Shown: in pieces, positions 1 through 10,047 of the stretch | Layout of the letters: each line of letters starts with the position of its first letter | Numbering within the stretch: position 1 is the stretch's first letter | Assembly (NCBI GenBank): GCA_003024985.2 | Contig: PXIH01S0006122.1 | DNA from: Euperipatoides rowelli | Lineage: Eukaryota > Onychophora > Udeonychophora > Euonychophora > Peripatopsidae | Length of the DNA: 13,355 nucleotides | Direction: 5' to 3' (one strand) | Made by a program: the position numbers and the translations under genes | The notes under the pieces: generated by a model | The model's input: only the letters and a program-made list of their open reading frames with translations | Told to the model about the DNA's origin: nothing | Database searches by the model: none

Positions 1-77
1 GTGCTAAGCCACTATCTTGGAAAAAAGCAGTAGAAAACCCATTTTTCACACATAATATGGAAAGTATCTATGTTGTT

Positions 78-96
78 AAAAAAAAAAAAAAAAAAA
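78..96 (+). repeat. Poly(A) run (19); similar runs elsewhere
   Basis: Comparable long homopolymers lie at 4037-4054 (A), 4268-4283 (A), 6911-6926 (T) and 9590-9608 (T). None is preceded by a recognisable retrotransposon body, so they are best read as simple repeats. Confidence 0.9.
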
Positions 97-839
97 GTTT
101 CAAACCAAAAATGTTTGCCATAACATTGTCTACATTTCTGGTTCTTAGCATTTTTTTTGATAAAACCAACAATTAAGCCAAAAAATAATTTTTTTAATTT
201 TTTTAAAAATATGGCACCACCATGTGCACTCACCCTTCTCTTTATATGTCCGTGTATCATAAAAAAAAAAGAAACCTTCACTAGTTTTTGTTCAAATTTG
301 AATTAGAGAAAGTTAAAGATACAAATGTAACACATTTCAGAAATGAAATATTGCAGATAGCTCATTATCTTTTAGTATTCTTTGTTTCTTTACAACGGTT
401 TAACAAATTAAAGTTTAAAGAAAGTTTATTTTACTACAAAAGTATAAAAATTAAGCTTACAGAAATTACATGGTGAATAAAAACTACTACTATATTATAA
501 GTAGACACTAGATGAGTAAGTTATATTCAGACAGAAGTTCAATGGCTTCTTTATAATTCATGCATGATATTGAATTGGCAGAGCATTTCAATCCAGATCT
601 AGTACATTCACATCTATTGGTACAGTTGGATGTAACAAGTGCACAAGATTAGTTAACAACTCTGACAAAGCAGGGTTTATGGACATATACATGGGCGTTA
701 AGTTGTTTCCCTTTCTTATCCAACCCTCATGAGTAAGGTTCAACTCATTACCTTTCCATTGCTAAACTGATAATTATGGAGTTTGTCAAATTTTGCTAAT
801 GAAAATCACACCGTAATTTCCCAGCGCTTGTTAACATAG

Positions 840-869
840 TTAAGGGGACACACAACCAATTTCAGGCCG
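840..869 (+). mobile_element. Possible TTAA-bounded terminus (TTAAGGGGACAC)
   Basis: TTAA at 840-843 is followed by GGGGACACACAACC. The first 11 bases match the tip at 12202-12212 in the opposite orientation. It is too far away (11.4 kb, with coding exons between) to be the other end of the same copy, so it would be another copy of the family or chance. Confidence 0.25.
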
Positions 870-1213
870 AAAAATGAAAAAATTAATCTAACTGCATTTT
901 CAGTTTTTTTTTTTTAACTTTCAGAGCAACTTAGGCCTATCTACTTAAAAAATAAAATCATTTAAATTAAAAAATCTGAGTAAAAGACAATTACTGTAAG
1001 ATCATAAAGTAGTTAAAATGAAAGATTAATGAAAATAAAACCTATAAAAAAAGACATTTATAACAACATGTGCAATGCTTTCAGGAGAGGATGCATGTTT
1101 TATATTAAATGAAACCTTGAGCCAGCTTGTTTACATTTAAGATGATATACAGTACATCAAAAACATGTGGAATACAAGAGCCAATAGAAAACTTTATCTA
1201 AAGGCAATTGTTT

Positions 1214-1250
1214 AAAGGTCTTTTCAGACCTTTCAATGCCGGATGCATTG
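1214..1250. repeat. Two adjacent perfect hairpins
   Basis: aaaggtct / agaccttt (8 bp, loop 1222-1225) is followed without a gap by caatgc / gcattg (6 bp, loop 1240-1244). Confidence 0.6.
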
Positions 1251-1311
1251 TTATTGATTCCTTTGCAAAATGACATTTCAAAAGTCATGCTATTGTCTGA
1301 TTGATCAAATA

Positions 1312-1588
1312 TCACGATACTATTTCTTCATGTGATCTTTGCAAGTTTTCATTACTTTTTGTTTACTTCATATAAACTAAAACTTCTGAAATTTCAGTTT
1401 CTAAACAATATTTTCATTGCTTTTAATTTAATTTTAAGNATTTTAATGCAATTTAAAGTATCCGTGATTAAAGAAAGAAAGAAAAACAAGCATCATGAAA
1501 TGAAATCGTTACGATACTTTTATGCAAGTTTTTGTATTTTGTTTGTTTACATCAAAAACTTCTGTAAATTCTCTATGTAAGCAATATT
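1312..1588 (+). repeat. Diverged direct repeat, two copies about 195 bp apart
   Basis: Copy 1 (about 1312-1412) and copy 2 (about 1509-1588) share in order acgatac, gcaagtttt, tgtttac, aaaacttctg, aaatt and caatatttt, with gaps. The single N at 1439 lies between them. This explains the open frame across the region without any gene. Confidence 0.4.
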
Positions 1589-1808
1589 TTTTTAAAACAA
1601 CACTATTTCCAAATGAGTTCTAAGTAATCAGACAAGATACAGTATGTGTTTAACTAAAAATCATATTTAATAAGGATTAATAAAGTTTTATCATTTCAAC
1701 ACAATCTTTCCTGGTCAAAGGGATAAAAGGGATAAACATAACATTGACTAAAGTAAATAATGACAAGAATCTGAACCATAAAGAAACATTCCGCTGGCCA
1801 GCAACTAA

Positions 1809-2142
1809 GATGCAGAGAAACGGTCTACATGGGTTTCTTCTGCGGCTTTGGCTCGTCAGTTAATTTGGCGTCATAGACTAGGAGTAATTGTCTTACTGTA
1901 TCTTCGCCGTTTTATTCGAGATGGAGGCAAGAATAGTTTTGTGTGTGAAGATAACTTTATTCGTACTGATTTCGAATGTGGACATCAGACTGCTATCTTT
2001 CCGGAGGGAATCCTATCTCGCTTACTTTAATGATACAATAACACTTTTCGATGGTAGTTCTTTTATCGTAGCAAAGTGTAAGCAGTCCTTACAGGATCAG
2101 GAAACGTCCCTTCATGGTTATATTGATGCTATCCAAAAATAA
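1809..2142 (+). other. Unidentified coding-like island with two overlapping ORFs
   Basis: This patch is clearly richer in G and C than its surroundings. One frame is open from just after a TAA at 1806-1808 to a TAA at 2028-2030: 73 codons without an ATG, including ALARQLIWRHRLGVIVLLYL and FVCEDNFIRTDFECGHQ. A second frame has an ATG at 1921 with a purine at -3 and runs 73 codons to a stop at 2140-2142. Its product starts MEARIVLCVKITLFVLISN, which resembles a signal peptide or membrane anchor, and ends in a hydrophilic part (KCKQSLQDQETSLHGYIDAI). An A-rich stretch follows the second stop immediately, as in a retrocopy. Two overlapping open frames in one composition island suggest a decayed or frameshifted coding remnant, or an exon of a nested plus-strand gene. 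I do not recognise the protein. Confidence 0.3.
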
Positions 2143-3115
2143 AAAAAACATTTTTTTCGATTACTAGTCTTGAGCTGCTAAATGTTCTTTTCCTAGTCGT
2201 GGCTTTATGAACGTTCTTTACTCGAATCTTAAGGTTCTTGCTTGCATTCTCATTAATAATGTTTATTATTGTTTATTCTCCTATGTTTTTATGTTAAATA
2301 AGTGGCTTTCTTTATGCTATAATATATTATGTATGTAGGAGGCTATTTGCTTTTACAAATAATTAGGTATAATTTTATTTTGTGATACATTAATTATGCA
2401 AGTGGCTCTTAACTTTAGCCTATTAAAATGCTGTCCATTACAATCTAATATAATTACCAAAGTTAGTTTCTTGTTAATTTTTAAATTAAAAAAAACTTAA
2501 TGAGGACAATTATAATTTGGAGTGAACATCACAAAATAGAATTACAGTAATCCAAAAGTAGTTTGATTTTATTCACTTTTTTAGTTTTTTATCAACAAAA
2601 AAATATACAAGATAATTATAAGTTAAATAACATCATTTAACTTAAAAAAGCAATAATAATTCTAAATAATAAATTTGCAGGATTAATTGCTGATGCTAAA
2701 TACTGAAAACTTGCATTTTAAAAGAAAAACTGCACGTTAAAAAAAAAAAAATTATCACTTGACAATAGCTATTAGTTTATAAAAGAAAAGTCTGTATTGC
2801 ATTCAAAGTTATTTAATTTTTAAAAATAGATTAAGGCCACTTTATTTCTATAAAATATCTGATTTAGTTTGGGTGTTAAATGAGCCAATTTATAATAAAT
2901 GGGACACTTTATTTAGCGATTATTTTGTGCGTGTGTGCGTTTTATGACAATGACTGACAATTGAATTTCAGTCAACCTGACGCTTTGAAAGCATTGACAG
3001 TTCCTAAAAAATGACAACTTAAGGTTTTGTATAATTTAATTACTAATTGTTTACTTAATTAAGACAACATGAAATGATGAACATAAAACTACAACTGAAA
3101 TAATATAACTGAAAT

Positions 3116-3147
3116 AGCTAGAGCAACCACAAGCTAGAGCAACAAAC
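3116..3147 (+). repeat. 16-bp tandem duplication
   Basis: agctagagcaaccaca is followed by agctagagcaacaaac; 12 of 16 positions agree without a break. Confidence 0.7.
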
Positions 3148-3366
3148 AGGAGAATAAGAAAAAATATGCAGTTGACTGGGTCCTGCCTCTGATATTCAGG
3201 TCAATGTTAGTGTGTCAAAATTTAAATTTTCCCAAGTCATTGTTTTAAAATTTGCCACCAAATAAACAATATCTCTGATCATTTTTTTTTTTTTAATTTA
3301 CAAAGTTATTCCTCCTCCTTTACAGATTTTTTTTTGTTCCCAACTGCAAACATAAATACAAAATTC

Positions 3367-3410
3367 CCAACTTTCAGACACTCAGCAAAGTTGGAGGGGG
3401 AAGCCCCCTC
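3367..3410. repeat. Two adjacent hairpins in a GC-rich spot
   Basis: ccaacttt (3367-3374) pairs with aaagttgg (3387-3394). Starting at the last base of that arm, gaggggg (3394-3400) pairs with ccccctc (3404-3410) across a 3-nt loop. A C-rich tail follows to 3422. This is unusual GC-rich sequence for the left 8 kb. Confidence 0.6.
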
Positions 3411-3978
3411 ATCCCCCACCCCTATACTGATACCCCTTTAAAGTAAAATTACAAATCAGTTATATTTGAAGGCAGTATAAACTTGACCACACAATAACTG
3501 TAACACATACAGGAGCAGCATTGAGCATAAAATTATAAAAGCTGCATTATTTTTTTACTATATGTTTATATTAGTGCCTAAAAATCGCCAAAATTATTTT
3601 CAAGGCTTAACCGACTTTTTTTTTTTCCTCATTTTTTTTTACTGCTGTTATAAAAAATACTGATCTCTCCTTTTAAAATGAGAGATGGACCTTAGTATGT
3701 TAATACAATATCCTTTTGATTTAAAAATGTAAAAAGCACTGTTTATAAAGTGTCAATGTTATTAATCATTCTGAAGTCAAATTTCTAAGAGTTTTAACCA
3801 TATAATAAATGTTTGATATGATGACATAGACATGAATTCTTGTGTACTTTATCCTTTTAACTTGGTATGATATATTCTAAAGTATAATAATAGTATTGCT
3901 TAAAAATTGTCAGATTTATTAACCCACTAACAACCCCATTTTTTAACCAATAGATATTTAATTATATCTAAATAACCT

Positions 3979-3995
3979 ACAGCGAGTCGGATCTC
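3979..3995 (+). repeat. Left arm of distant inverted 17-mer (AGTCGGATCTC)
   Basis: acagcgagtcggatctc matches the reverse complement of 5616-5632 at 16 of 17 positions. Weaker similarity (taacct / tacata) continues on the outer side. Possible terminal repeats of a 1.65-kb AT-rich non-autonomous element. Confidence 0.35.
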
Positions 3996-5615
3996 ATAAG
4001 CCGCACCAAAAAAAAAATTCATTTTTTGTAAACATGAAAAAAAAAAAAAAAAAATCCCTAAAAAAAAATATAATTATTTAGCTGTTTAAATTATTTTAAG
4101 TTTTATTACTGTATTTTTGCCATAATTTTTAAAATAAAGTGGTAGATCCCCGAAGCGAAAGTCCGATCAGTATGGTAGCCTATAGCTTGGTTAATCATTA
4201 ATTATAGCATTCTTGTGAGTTGACATTAAATAATGTGAAAAAGGCAGTGGTGGATTGTGTGACTTGGAAAAAAAAAAAAAAAACATTGCCGATTTTTCGG
4301 CATTAAAATAAGAATTACAACACTTACAAATAAAATGTACAAAAGTAGAACAAGTACACAAAATATGACCCAAATCAAACACAACATTTTATAGTCAATT
4401 TGATTAATCCTTTGTGACAATTCGGAAGTCCTAATCAGGACTCTGTGTAAGAGAAAAAAAAATTCAATTAACTTATAAAGATGAAATCTTGGTGACTGAA
4501 GATCGATTGTATGAATAATAAATTAAAAAATGCAGCACTTGACAGCATATAAATAAAATCCCTTAACTTGTACGGCAAATACTTAATTTTCAAGGTGTTT
4601 GGTATTACACAGAATTCTTGAAAATAATGCATTATTGGAAAGGGGACAAAAGTAGTGTCCTCAGCGGTTGTTTTCCTTGGCAGAGCCCTTATGTAATCCA
4701 TATTGCCTTGTAAAGCCTTCTTGGCTAAATTTTGCTTAATAGAAGATTCTGCACATTTACTTTGGTGAGCAATTTCTCTTTTATCAAATCCAGCATAGTC
4801 ATTTTTTTATGGACAATATAGTAAAGAGTATTTGAAAAAAAAAAAATAATGCATTTTAAAGATCAGGGATTTTTGCACAGGAAATAAATGATATAATGCA
4901 TATTTGGAATGTTCTAGAATTAAAAAAAGTGCTTCATCGATCGTTATCAATATTTCTAACACGTCTTGAAATACAGTAAAACTTCAAGATTTACATAATA
5001 TAACTTATTGACATTTAAAAATTAAAAAAAAATAAGATTTACAATTTTTAACGATTTTTGTTCTGGCGCATTGTTTTTTTTTTCCGAGCTAGCATGAAGC
5101 AGTTATTCCCTTGGTTTTACATCTTAATTGATCTCTGCATGCAATTTCTTTTCCAAGGTTTGCAGAAGACTAGTCATGTGGTATTTTTATCTAACGTCAA
5201 ACTATTTTGTGAAGAAATAGAAGTCACTGCTTAATTCTTTTCCTATAAACATAAAAATGTTGATCTGATGACAATGGTTTAAGTTTACGTTTACGACCGA
5301 AGAAATGAAAGTGCTACTAATAAAGGAACGATTATTTTAAAATTTAAAACACAAAAACTTTAATTTGAATAATTAATTTAAGATTACAATCAAGTTTTAA
5401 TCATTATAAAGTGTGTATGATTTAAGAATAATATTTTGCCAATTTTGTGTGTGGAACTGCTATGCCCATAGGGGAGGGTGCTAGAAAAATTGTTTTAAAT
5501 TGTAATAAAATTGATTTTAAAAATATAACATTAAAAATTAATGATTAAATTAGCATTTTTTTTTTTTTAAATATTAAAAAATAAAGGCTATATATTTTGC
5601 AGATACTGTATGTGA

Positions 5616-5632
5616 GAGATCCGACTTGCTGT
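5616..5632 (-). repeat. Right arm of distant inverted 17-mer
   Basis: Reverse complement acagcaagtcggatctc; see the arm at 3979-3995. It ends against gttatgtaat on the outer side. Confidence 0.35.
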
Positions 5633-7457
5633 TATGTAATGTGCAAGTGAAAATTTTTTTCTTCATATAAACAAAAAGTCAACAGATAAAAGTATATACT
5701 GTACATTCAAATTGAGTTTAAAAATAAAATGGAACAGAAGTGCACAAAAATTATCGGAGTGAGCAAAGCTAAGAGTTATAATCATTAATGAAATGGTTAA
5801 CAAATAAAATTATTATTTCTATTCTGATAAATGTTATAATGGCTCAAGATATTAGAGACTGGCACGTTTGGGTAATAAATTCATAAGGTTGTACAAAATC
5901 AATTAGCAAATCTACAGTATATTAGCTTGATAAATACATACAGTGTAGCATTAAAAGTATTTACAAAAACCTGTTTTTTTTTTAAAAAAAAAATACTAAT
6001 CTTAGTTTCATCAACATTTTTTTTCTATCACTGGCAGAAACTTGCATCATGTAAAAATGGATTGAGCAAAGTTGCCAGTTAAAGTAAGTTTTGTGTTTTC
6101 AAGTACTAATTTAAAGGACTTTTTTTCTTCATATGATAGGGCTAATAAGTTAAATAAATATTGTATATCGCATTAAATGTATGGAATAGATCAATTTAAT
6201 TAACTATCGAGACCATTAATATCATTAATCTAGAAACAAATTAAAATTTCAACATATTGTGTGTAGCCTTGTCACAATACTTTAAATACCAAACTATAAT
6301 TTTTTTTATTAAAATGATCAAGTAATGAATAGATTGTTTTATTTTGAAATTAAGTAGTAAATAATATATTAATGATTTTCATGCATTATATATTGCTTAA
6401 TGGTGACTGTAGCACACAAAGTCTAAAGGATATATATTTTCTTGTGATGGTCTACCACCCAATGATAGTCATAACTTGATAATTTCATAATTTTTAAACA
6501 ATTTTAAAGTGTTAAATTGCTAATTAATACTAAAATATATAGAGTAAAGGTAAAATCAAAAGATCAAGCTACCAATATAGGATATTTAGCTGATAATCTG
6601 TGAAATAAATCAATGGTGCTTTAAGACTGTCTATTTGAATCACATTAAACATACTGTATATTTTTTAGAGAGATAAATCTTAAGATTTCTACTTACAGTA
6701 TAGCTACTTATATTTAAGGTTAGTTTAAACTACACAAATCTTGTTTAAAAATGGTAGAAGTAATACACTAATAACTAAAATTTGTTAAAATTTTTAAGTT
6801 GTTTATCGTGTCATTTGTTTCCACATATTTCATTAACAGATAAAACTATGAATATGCAAATAGGTGTATGTTATTTTTTTTTAAGTGATTAAGTTTGAGA
6901 TTTTGTTAACTTTTTTTTTTTTTTTTATAAAATAACTGTTAAAATCTTTAGAGGTAACTTTGAGGCAGTAAAATATAATTTAACATAATTCAATATAAAA
7001 TACAATTTACTACAAAGTTTAAAAGCAAATCAAATCTTAATGTTAAATAAAGAGTTGATAAAGTTTGATTAAAATAATGTTTATTGAAATTTGGGGAAGG
7101 GGAGGGCTCATGGCAATTCCAATATTATTTCTAACTCTTCAAATAAGATCAGGAATAACCAAATTTATCTTGAATTTTCATAACCAAAAAAAAAAAGAAT
7201 GAGTTGATTTAAGAGTTAAAAAAAAACATCAAGTGACATATTTTAACTTATACTGTAGATTTAAAAAGTAATCCCTACGGTCAATGAAAGATTAGAACTT
7301 GTATATCTACTGTATCAGAAAATACAGTATGTCAAGTTATTTTAGAAAAAGCTGGAGAAAGTTTGATTACTCTTAATTTTCGATGAAAAGGCCATTATGA
7401 TCATGTATTGAAAATTGAAAAATAGGATATTGTGCTTAGTTAATAATTGGAACTAGT

Positions 7458-7495
7458 ATTCTGACGGCATTAAATTGCAACATTCTGAAGGCATT
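7458..7495 (+). repeat. 24-bp-period direct repeat (ATTCTGAMGGCATT)
   Basis: attctgacggcatt (7458-7471) recurs as attctgaaggcatt (7482-7495). The core ctgacggcatt also matches the minus strand of the structured repeat at 10420-10433, and gcattaaatgc appears again near 7843, hinting at one dispersed family. Confidence 0.5.
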
Positions 7496-8027
7496 CAAAC
7501 TTTAATATTCTTATGAACTTAGAACATCTTTCCAACAGCATGATCAAGGAATATAGGGAAACATGGCACAAAATTACATCAATTCTCTAAAATGCACACA
7601 AAAATTGTGTCTATTAAATTCAAGTGCTGTTTTGTATAAGCACACATACAGTATAACAAGTTTTAATTGCCTTTTTACCCCATTTTCGGAAATGTAGTTC
7701 ACAACTATTATCATCATCATCTAACTAATTATGGATTATATTAATTTGTGAATTTGAAATCTGCATTTAATGTATAAGTAATTATCACTGTAATTATTTA
7801 CTAGGCTAATATTTGTCCATTAAAAAACATTAAGACACTAAATGGCATTAAATGCGTTGTTAAAGAGTTAAGATTTCCCTTTTCACTATAGTTCTAATAC
7901 ATTCAAAATTATATTAGGAAACCTAAAATTGGCAATTATAAAGAATTTACATTTCTTGTTTTTGTTTTATTTTATTACTTATCTCCAGTAATACTTTTAT
8001 GTTAAAATGAAAGTAAATCATACTAAC

Positions 8028-8165
8028 CAGATCTAGGCCTGCTACCAGAGCGGTTTCGCAAAGCAGCATAGCCAAACATGTCCTCTGAAAACATTGCATC
8101 TGCATCAATGATTACACTGGGATGATCAGCATGAATCCCAGCATCCAGCAAGGATATCAAATCAT
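8028..8165 (-). CDS. UBR5: UBR5 internal exon: conserved [15 protein letters not shown] block
   Basis: The exon starts by completing the split codon G|AT (Asp) from exon 9422-9521. It reads [20 protein letters not shown], then [20 protein letters not shown] and SRPRS, and leaves one G for the next exon. The [15 protein letters not shown] core is the hallmark block after the UBA domain of UBR5. The acceptor is strong: a run of about 20 pyrimidines ending in ctcag, at 8166-8187. The donor is GTTAGT at 8022-8027. At 138 nt, phase 1 at both ends, this is a symmetric exon that could be skipped without a frameshift. Where I recall human UBR5 having SEDISYFGY, this protein has SEDMFGY, two residues shorter. 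The arginine/serine-rich end fits the low-complexity stretch that follows in the family. The next exon (the RERRWLDGA region in human) was not found to the left. Confidence 0.95.
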
Positions 8166-9421
8166 CTGAGGAAAAAAGAAAAAAGTAGCAAGTAAAACTG
8201 GAGAAGTAAAAATCATACAGTTGCCAACAGACATTAACAACAGTATATGAAAAAGTCATTAAAAAATATTTGCGAGCTACTGTAATAACTTATTAAATTG
8301 TAAAGAAAAAAATGCAAGAAAAATATTGAATAATTTTTAAAAACATCATAGTATCATTGCAAGACTGTGTTCAAACCTAAGCCAGAAAAGAGGTCTAAGA
8401 ATGCATTGTGGCTATTGGCTAGGTCCGAGTTTACAAGATGGCGAAATCGGAATCCAAAGAAGAAGAAAAATAAGAGAATTTTTCATGCTCATTCTCACAA
8501 AATACAATGGCATTCACTGGCCAACGAAATAAAATGTGAAGGAATAATTGGAAACATAAGTTAGAATTCAAACCATTTATTTTTGGTAAAACAAATGCTA
8601 TAAATGGGGGTGCTAGCACTAGGATTTCATTTATATTTATGGCAGTAATAGTTGATTTCTTATCAAAGATTTACTCGTATTAGGATAAAATTAACCATCA
8701 TTTAAAAATTTAATTTTGCAAATAGAATCAGCTTTAAATAAGCTACAGGCTAACTAAAATTCCATGAAACTCGGTACCTAAAAATGATAAGCCAGGCCCA
8801 ACTGTGAATTGTATGTTAAAAGACTATTAAATATTGGACTAAAATACTAATACAAATTTAACCAGTTATTATAGAGTTCAACATGGAGCTAGTTTTCTGT
8901 TAATTCTGCAAAAATTGAGCCTATATACTGTACAGTGAACAAAGTGGTGATAACGATTACAGTATATAAGACAATAACCATTAAATAACCTAGTATGATT
9001 ATTGCTTTTTCTGCATTAACTTACCGTAAAGTTTGCTTTTTTTAGCTTTATAAATTTAAGTTTTATTATCCTTTTTAATAACTTTAAATATTGTATATAT
9101 AAAGGACATAATTTTTTAATCATTATTTGAATGATAATGAATTAAGATATACTAATTGGGAAATGCAAAACTAAACTTTGTTTACTTAAAAATACAAGAG
9201 GAAAAAAAATAAAATCATTGAAGATCAATGTTTTGGATAAAGAGAGAACATATTAAACATTTAAATTTATACTAACTGTACTTAAGTAATATGGAAGGGT
9301 TCTAATATGAAAATATATTATTTTCATTGTTATACTATAACAAAGCTTTCATATCAAAATCAAATAAGAAGTGTGAATTAACTATTGTTAAACTGCACTT
9401 TACAGACAAGAAAGGAACTAC
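8166..9421 (-). other. UBR5: UBR5 intron, 1256 bp, phase 1
   Basis: GT-AG intron interrupting an aspartate codon. The sequence is AT-rich with no further recognisable UBR5 exon. It contains the opposite-strand island at 8352-8564, described separately. 8600-9400 shows only AT-rich sequence and a few TACTGTA/TACAGTA heptamers. Confidence 0.85.
8352..8564 (+). other. Island in UBR5 intron: promoter-like motifs and a basic ORF
   Basis: Within the 1256-bp intron, on the strand opposite UBR5, a less AT-rich patch carries an inverted CCAAT box (ctattggct, 8411-8419). It is followed by caagatggcg at 8434-8443, a good match to the YY1-type element that often overlaps the start of housekeeping genes. 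The ATG inside that element opens only 11 codons (MAKSESKEEEK, stop at 8471-8473). A different frame is open from 8352 to 8564, without an ATG. It is strongly basic (RWRNRNPKKKKNKRIFHAH) and may extend a spliced product. No family is recognised. It could be the 5' end of a nested antisense gene, a retrocopy fragment or chance. Confidence 0.25.
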
Positions 9422-9521
9422 CTCCACCTGGTACATAGGAGTCCTGGGGCTCATCTACATCATCCCCATCTTCATCATCTCTGCTTAGCAGATTATTCAC
9501 AGCCAGGTTAACATCTAAATT
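9422..9521 (-). CDS. UBR5: UBR5 internal exon: UBA helix 3 and acidic linker
   Basis: This exon continues directly in frame from the exon at 9630-9689. It encodes [20 protein letters not shown], then [13 protein letters not shown] and one leftover base. [19 protein letters not shown] is UBA helix 3, essentially identical to other animal UBR5 proteins. The rest is the acidic linker, which is more divergent (human has a TASES stretch here). The acceptor is ttcttag at 9522-9528, behind a U-rich tract. The donor used here is GTAGTT at 9416-9421, weak at +4 and +5. A second in-frame donor, GTGGAG, lies 6 nt upstream, so the exon may end at 9428 instead and lose two glycines. The exon is phase 0 at its start and phase 1 at its end. 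It is separated from the preceding exon by only 108 bp. Confidence 0.95.
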
Positions 9522-9629
9522 CTAAGAAATTAAAAACACAATACATAAGAAAAATTATGAAAAATAAATAAAAATTGAGCGCTTTAAAATTTTTTTTTTT
9601 TTTTTTTTCAATTAATACAAAATACTTAC
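9522..9629 (-). other. UBR5: UBR5 intron, 108 bp, inside the UBA coding region
   Basis: A short GT-AG intron between two phase-0 ends, splitting the UBA domain between helix 2 and helix 3. On the coding strand it begins gtaagtatt and ends ttcttag. A run of 19 T on the plus strand (9590-9608) becomes a 19-A run about 20 nt after the donor. The 3' half is U-rich and serves as the pyrimidine tract. Confidence 0.9.
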
Positions 9630-9689
9630 AGTTCTCTGGAGTTCTCGAATGATTAAATTTCTTGATTTTCCTTGTAAAACAACCTGAGC
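9630..9689 (-). CDS. UBR5: UBR5 internal exon: UBA domain, first part in this window
   Basis: Partial gene. UBR5 is a giant HECT-family E3 ubiquitin ligase and UBR-box N-recognin that acts mainly in the nucleus; its N-terminal UBA domain binds ubiquitin. Read right to left, the exon gives exactly 20 codons, AQVVLQGKSRNLIIRELQRT. This differs from the human UBA segment, as I remember it, only at the NL pair (SV in human). It covers the end of UBA helix 1 and helix 2. The acceptor is tttaacag at 9690-9697, with a weak pyrimidine tract. The donor is gtaagtatt at 9621-9629, close to consensus. The exon is phase 0 at both ends (60 nt), so skipping it would keep the frame but remove half the UBA domain. 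The previous exon, ending around EELISQ in other animals, was not found to the right, so the 5' intron exceeds 3.6 kb. Identification is from remembered family sequence, not a search. Confidence 0.95.
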
Positions 9690-10047
9690 CTGTTAAATTT
9701 AAATATTGTGTGAATACTATTTTCTATAAAGACAACTTAAATTTTAGAACAATAGTTATAAACCAATACCATATACTGTATCATACTGTATGTGTGTATA
9801 AGTTATATATTTGATCGGACTCCAATAGGCATGATCGATAGTGTTCAGTGATTTCACACACGGTCACGACTTATTTTTGATACTTTTAAATAGGTGTAAA
9901 TCTTTGGTTCTCATGCAAACTGTAGTAATGAAAATAAAAGATGTCATTTTTGCAGTCAAACTTGAGCACAGTTGAATGCAAAAACAGTGTCTATTATTTT
10001 TACTTTTAAATACATTTTTTTTTTAATATTTAAAGTACTAACTTGAC

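Larger units (their letters stand above)
1..8027 (-). other. UBR5: Presumed large 3'-side UBR5 intron, at least 8.0 kb
   Basis: The donor GTTAGT at 8022-8027 opens an intron on the minus strand. I looked across both strands for the next conserved UBR5 segment (arginine/leucine-rich, then WLDGA and the WW-PDKDG region) and saw none. No polyadenylation site can be assigned and no other gene is identifiable. The simplest reading is one long intron; a missing exon in a misassembled region is an alternative. Base composition is monotonous AT-rich, apart from the island at 1809-2142 and short GC-richer spots near 3360-3420, 3979 and 5460. Confidence 0.6.

Noticed and set aside
12-281. 89-codon minus-strand open frame
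   Set aside because: Made of poly-A/T translated as lysine and phenylalanine runs; no family resemblance.
288-476. 62-codon plus-strand open frame
   Set aside because: No ATG start, AT-rich composition like its surroundings, no recognisable motif.
1332-1580. 82-codon plus-strand open frame
   Set aside because: Contains an N, low-complexity F/K/L/I content, and is explained by a diverged non-coding direct repeat.
1809-2030. Possible ribosomal protein eS19 pseudogene (W...AR-L--R---GV pattern)
   Set aside because: A few positions agree, but spacing before and after the AR motif is wrong and the following residues do not match.
4287-4302. Hairpin tgccga-tttt-tcggca next to a poly-A, like a bacterial terminator
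   Set aside because: The context is eukaryotic; a 6-bp stem is a modest chance event here.
4191-4420. Two overlapping hydrophobic minus-strand open frames
   Set aside because: Out-of-frame readings of AT-rich DNA through a homopolymer; no coding signal.
4468-4701. 77-codon minus-strand open frame starting MDYIRALPRKTTAED
   Set aside because: The first 30 residues look almost protein-like, but the rest is AT-driven, upstream is closed by a stop, and no family is recognised.
7714-7722. Short ATC microsatellite
   Set aside because: Only three units; no significance.
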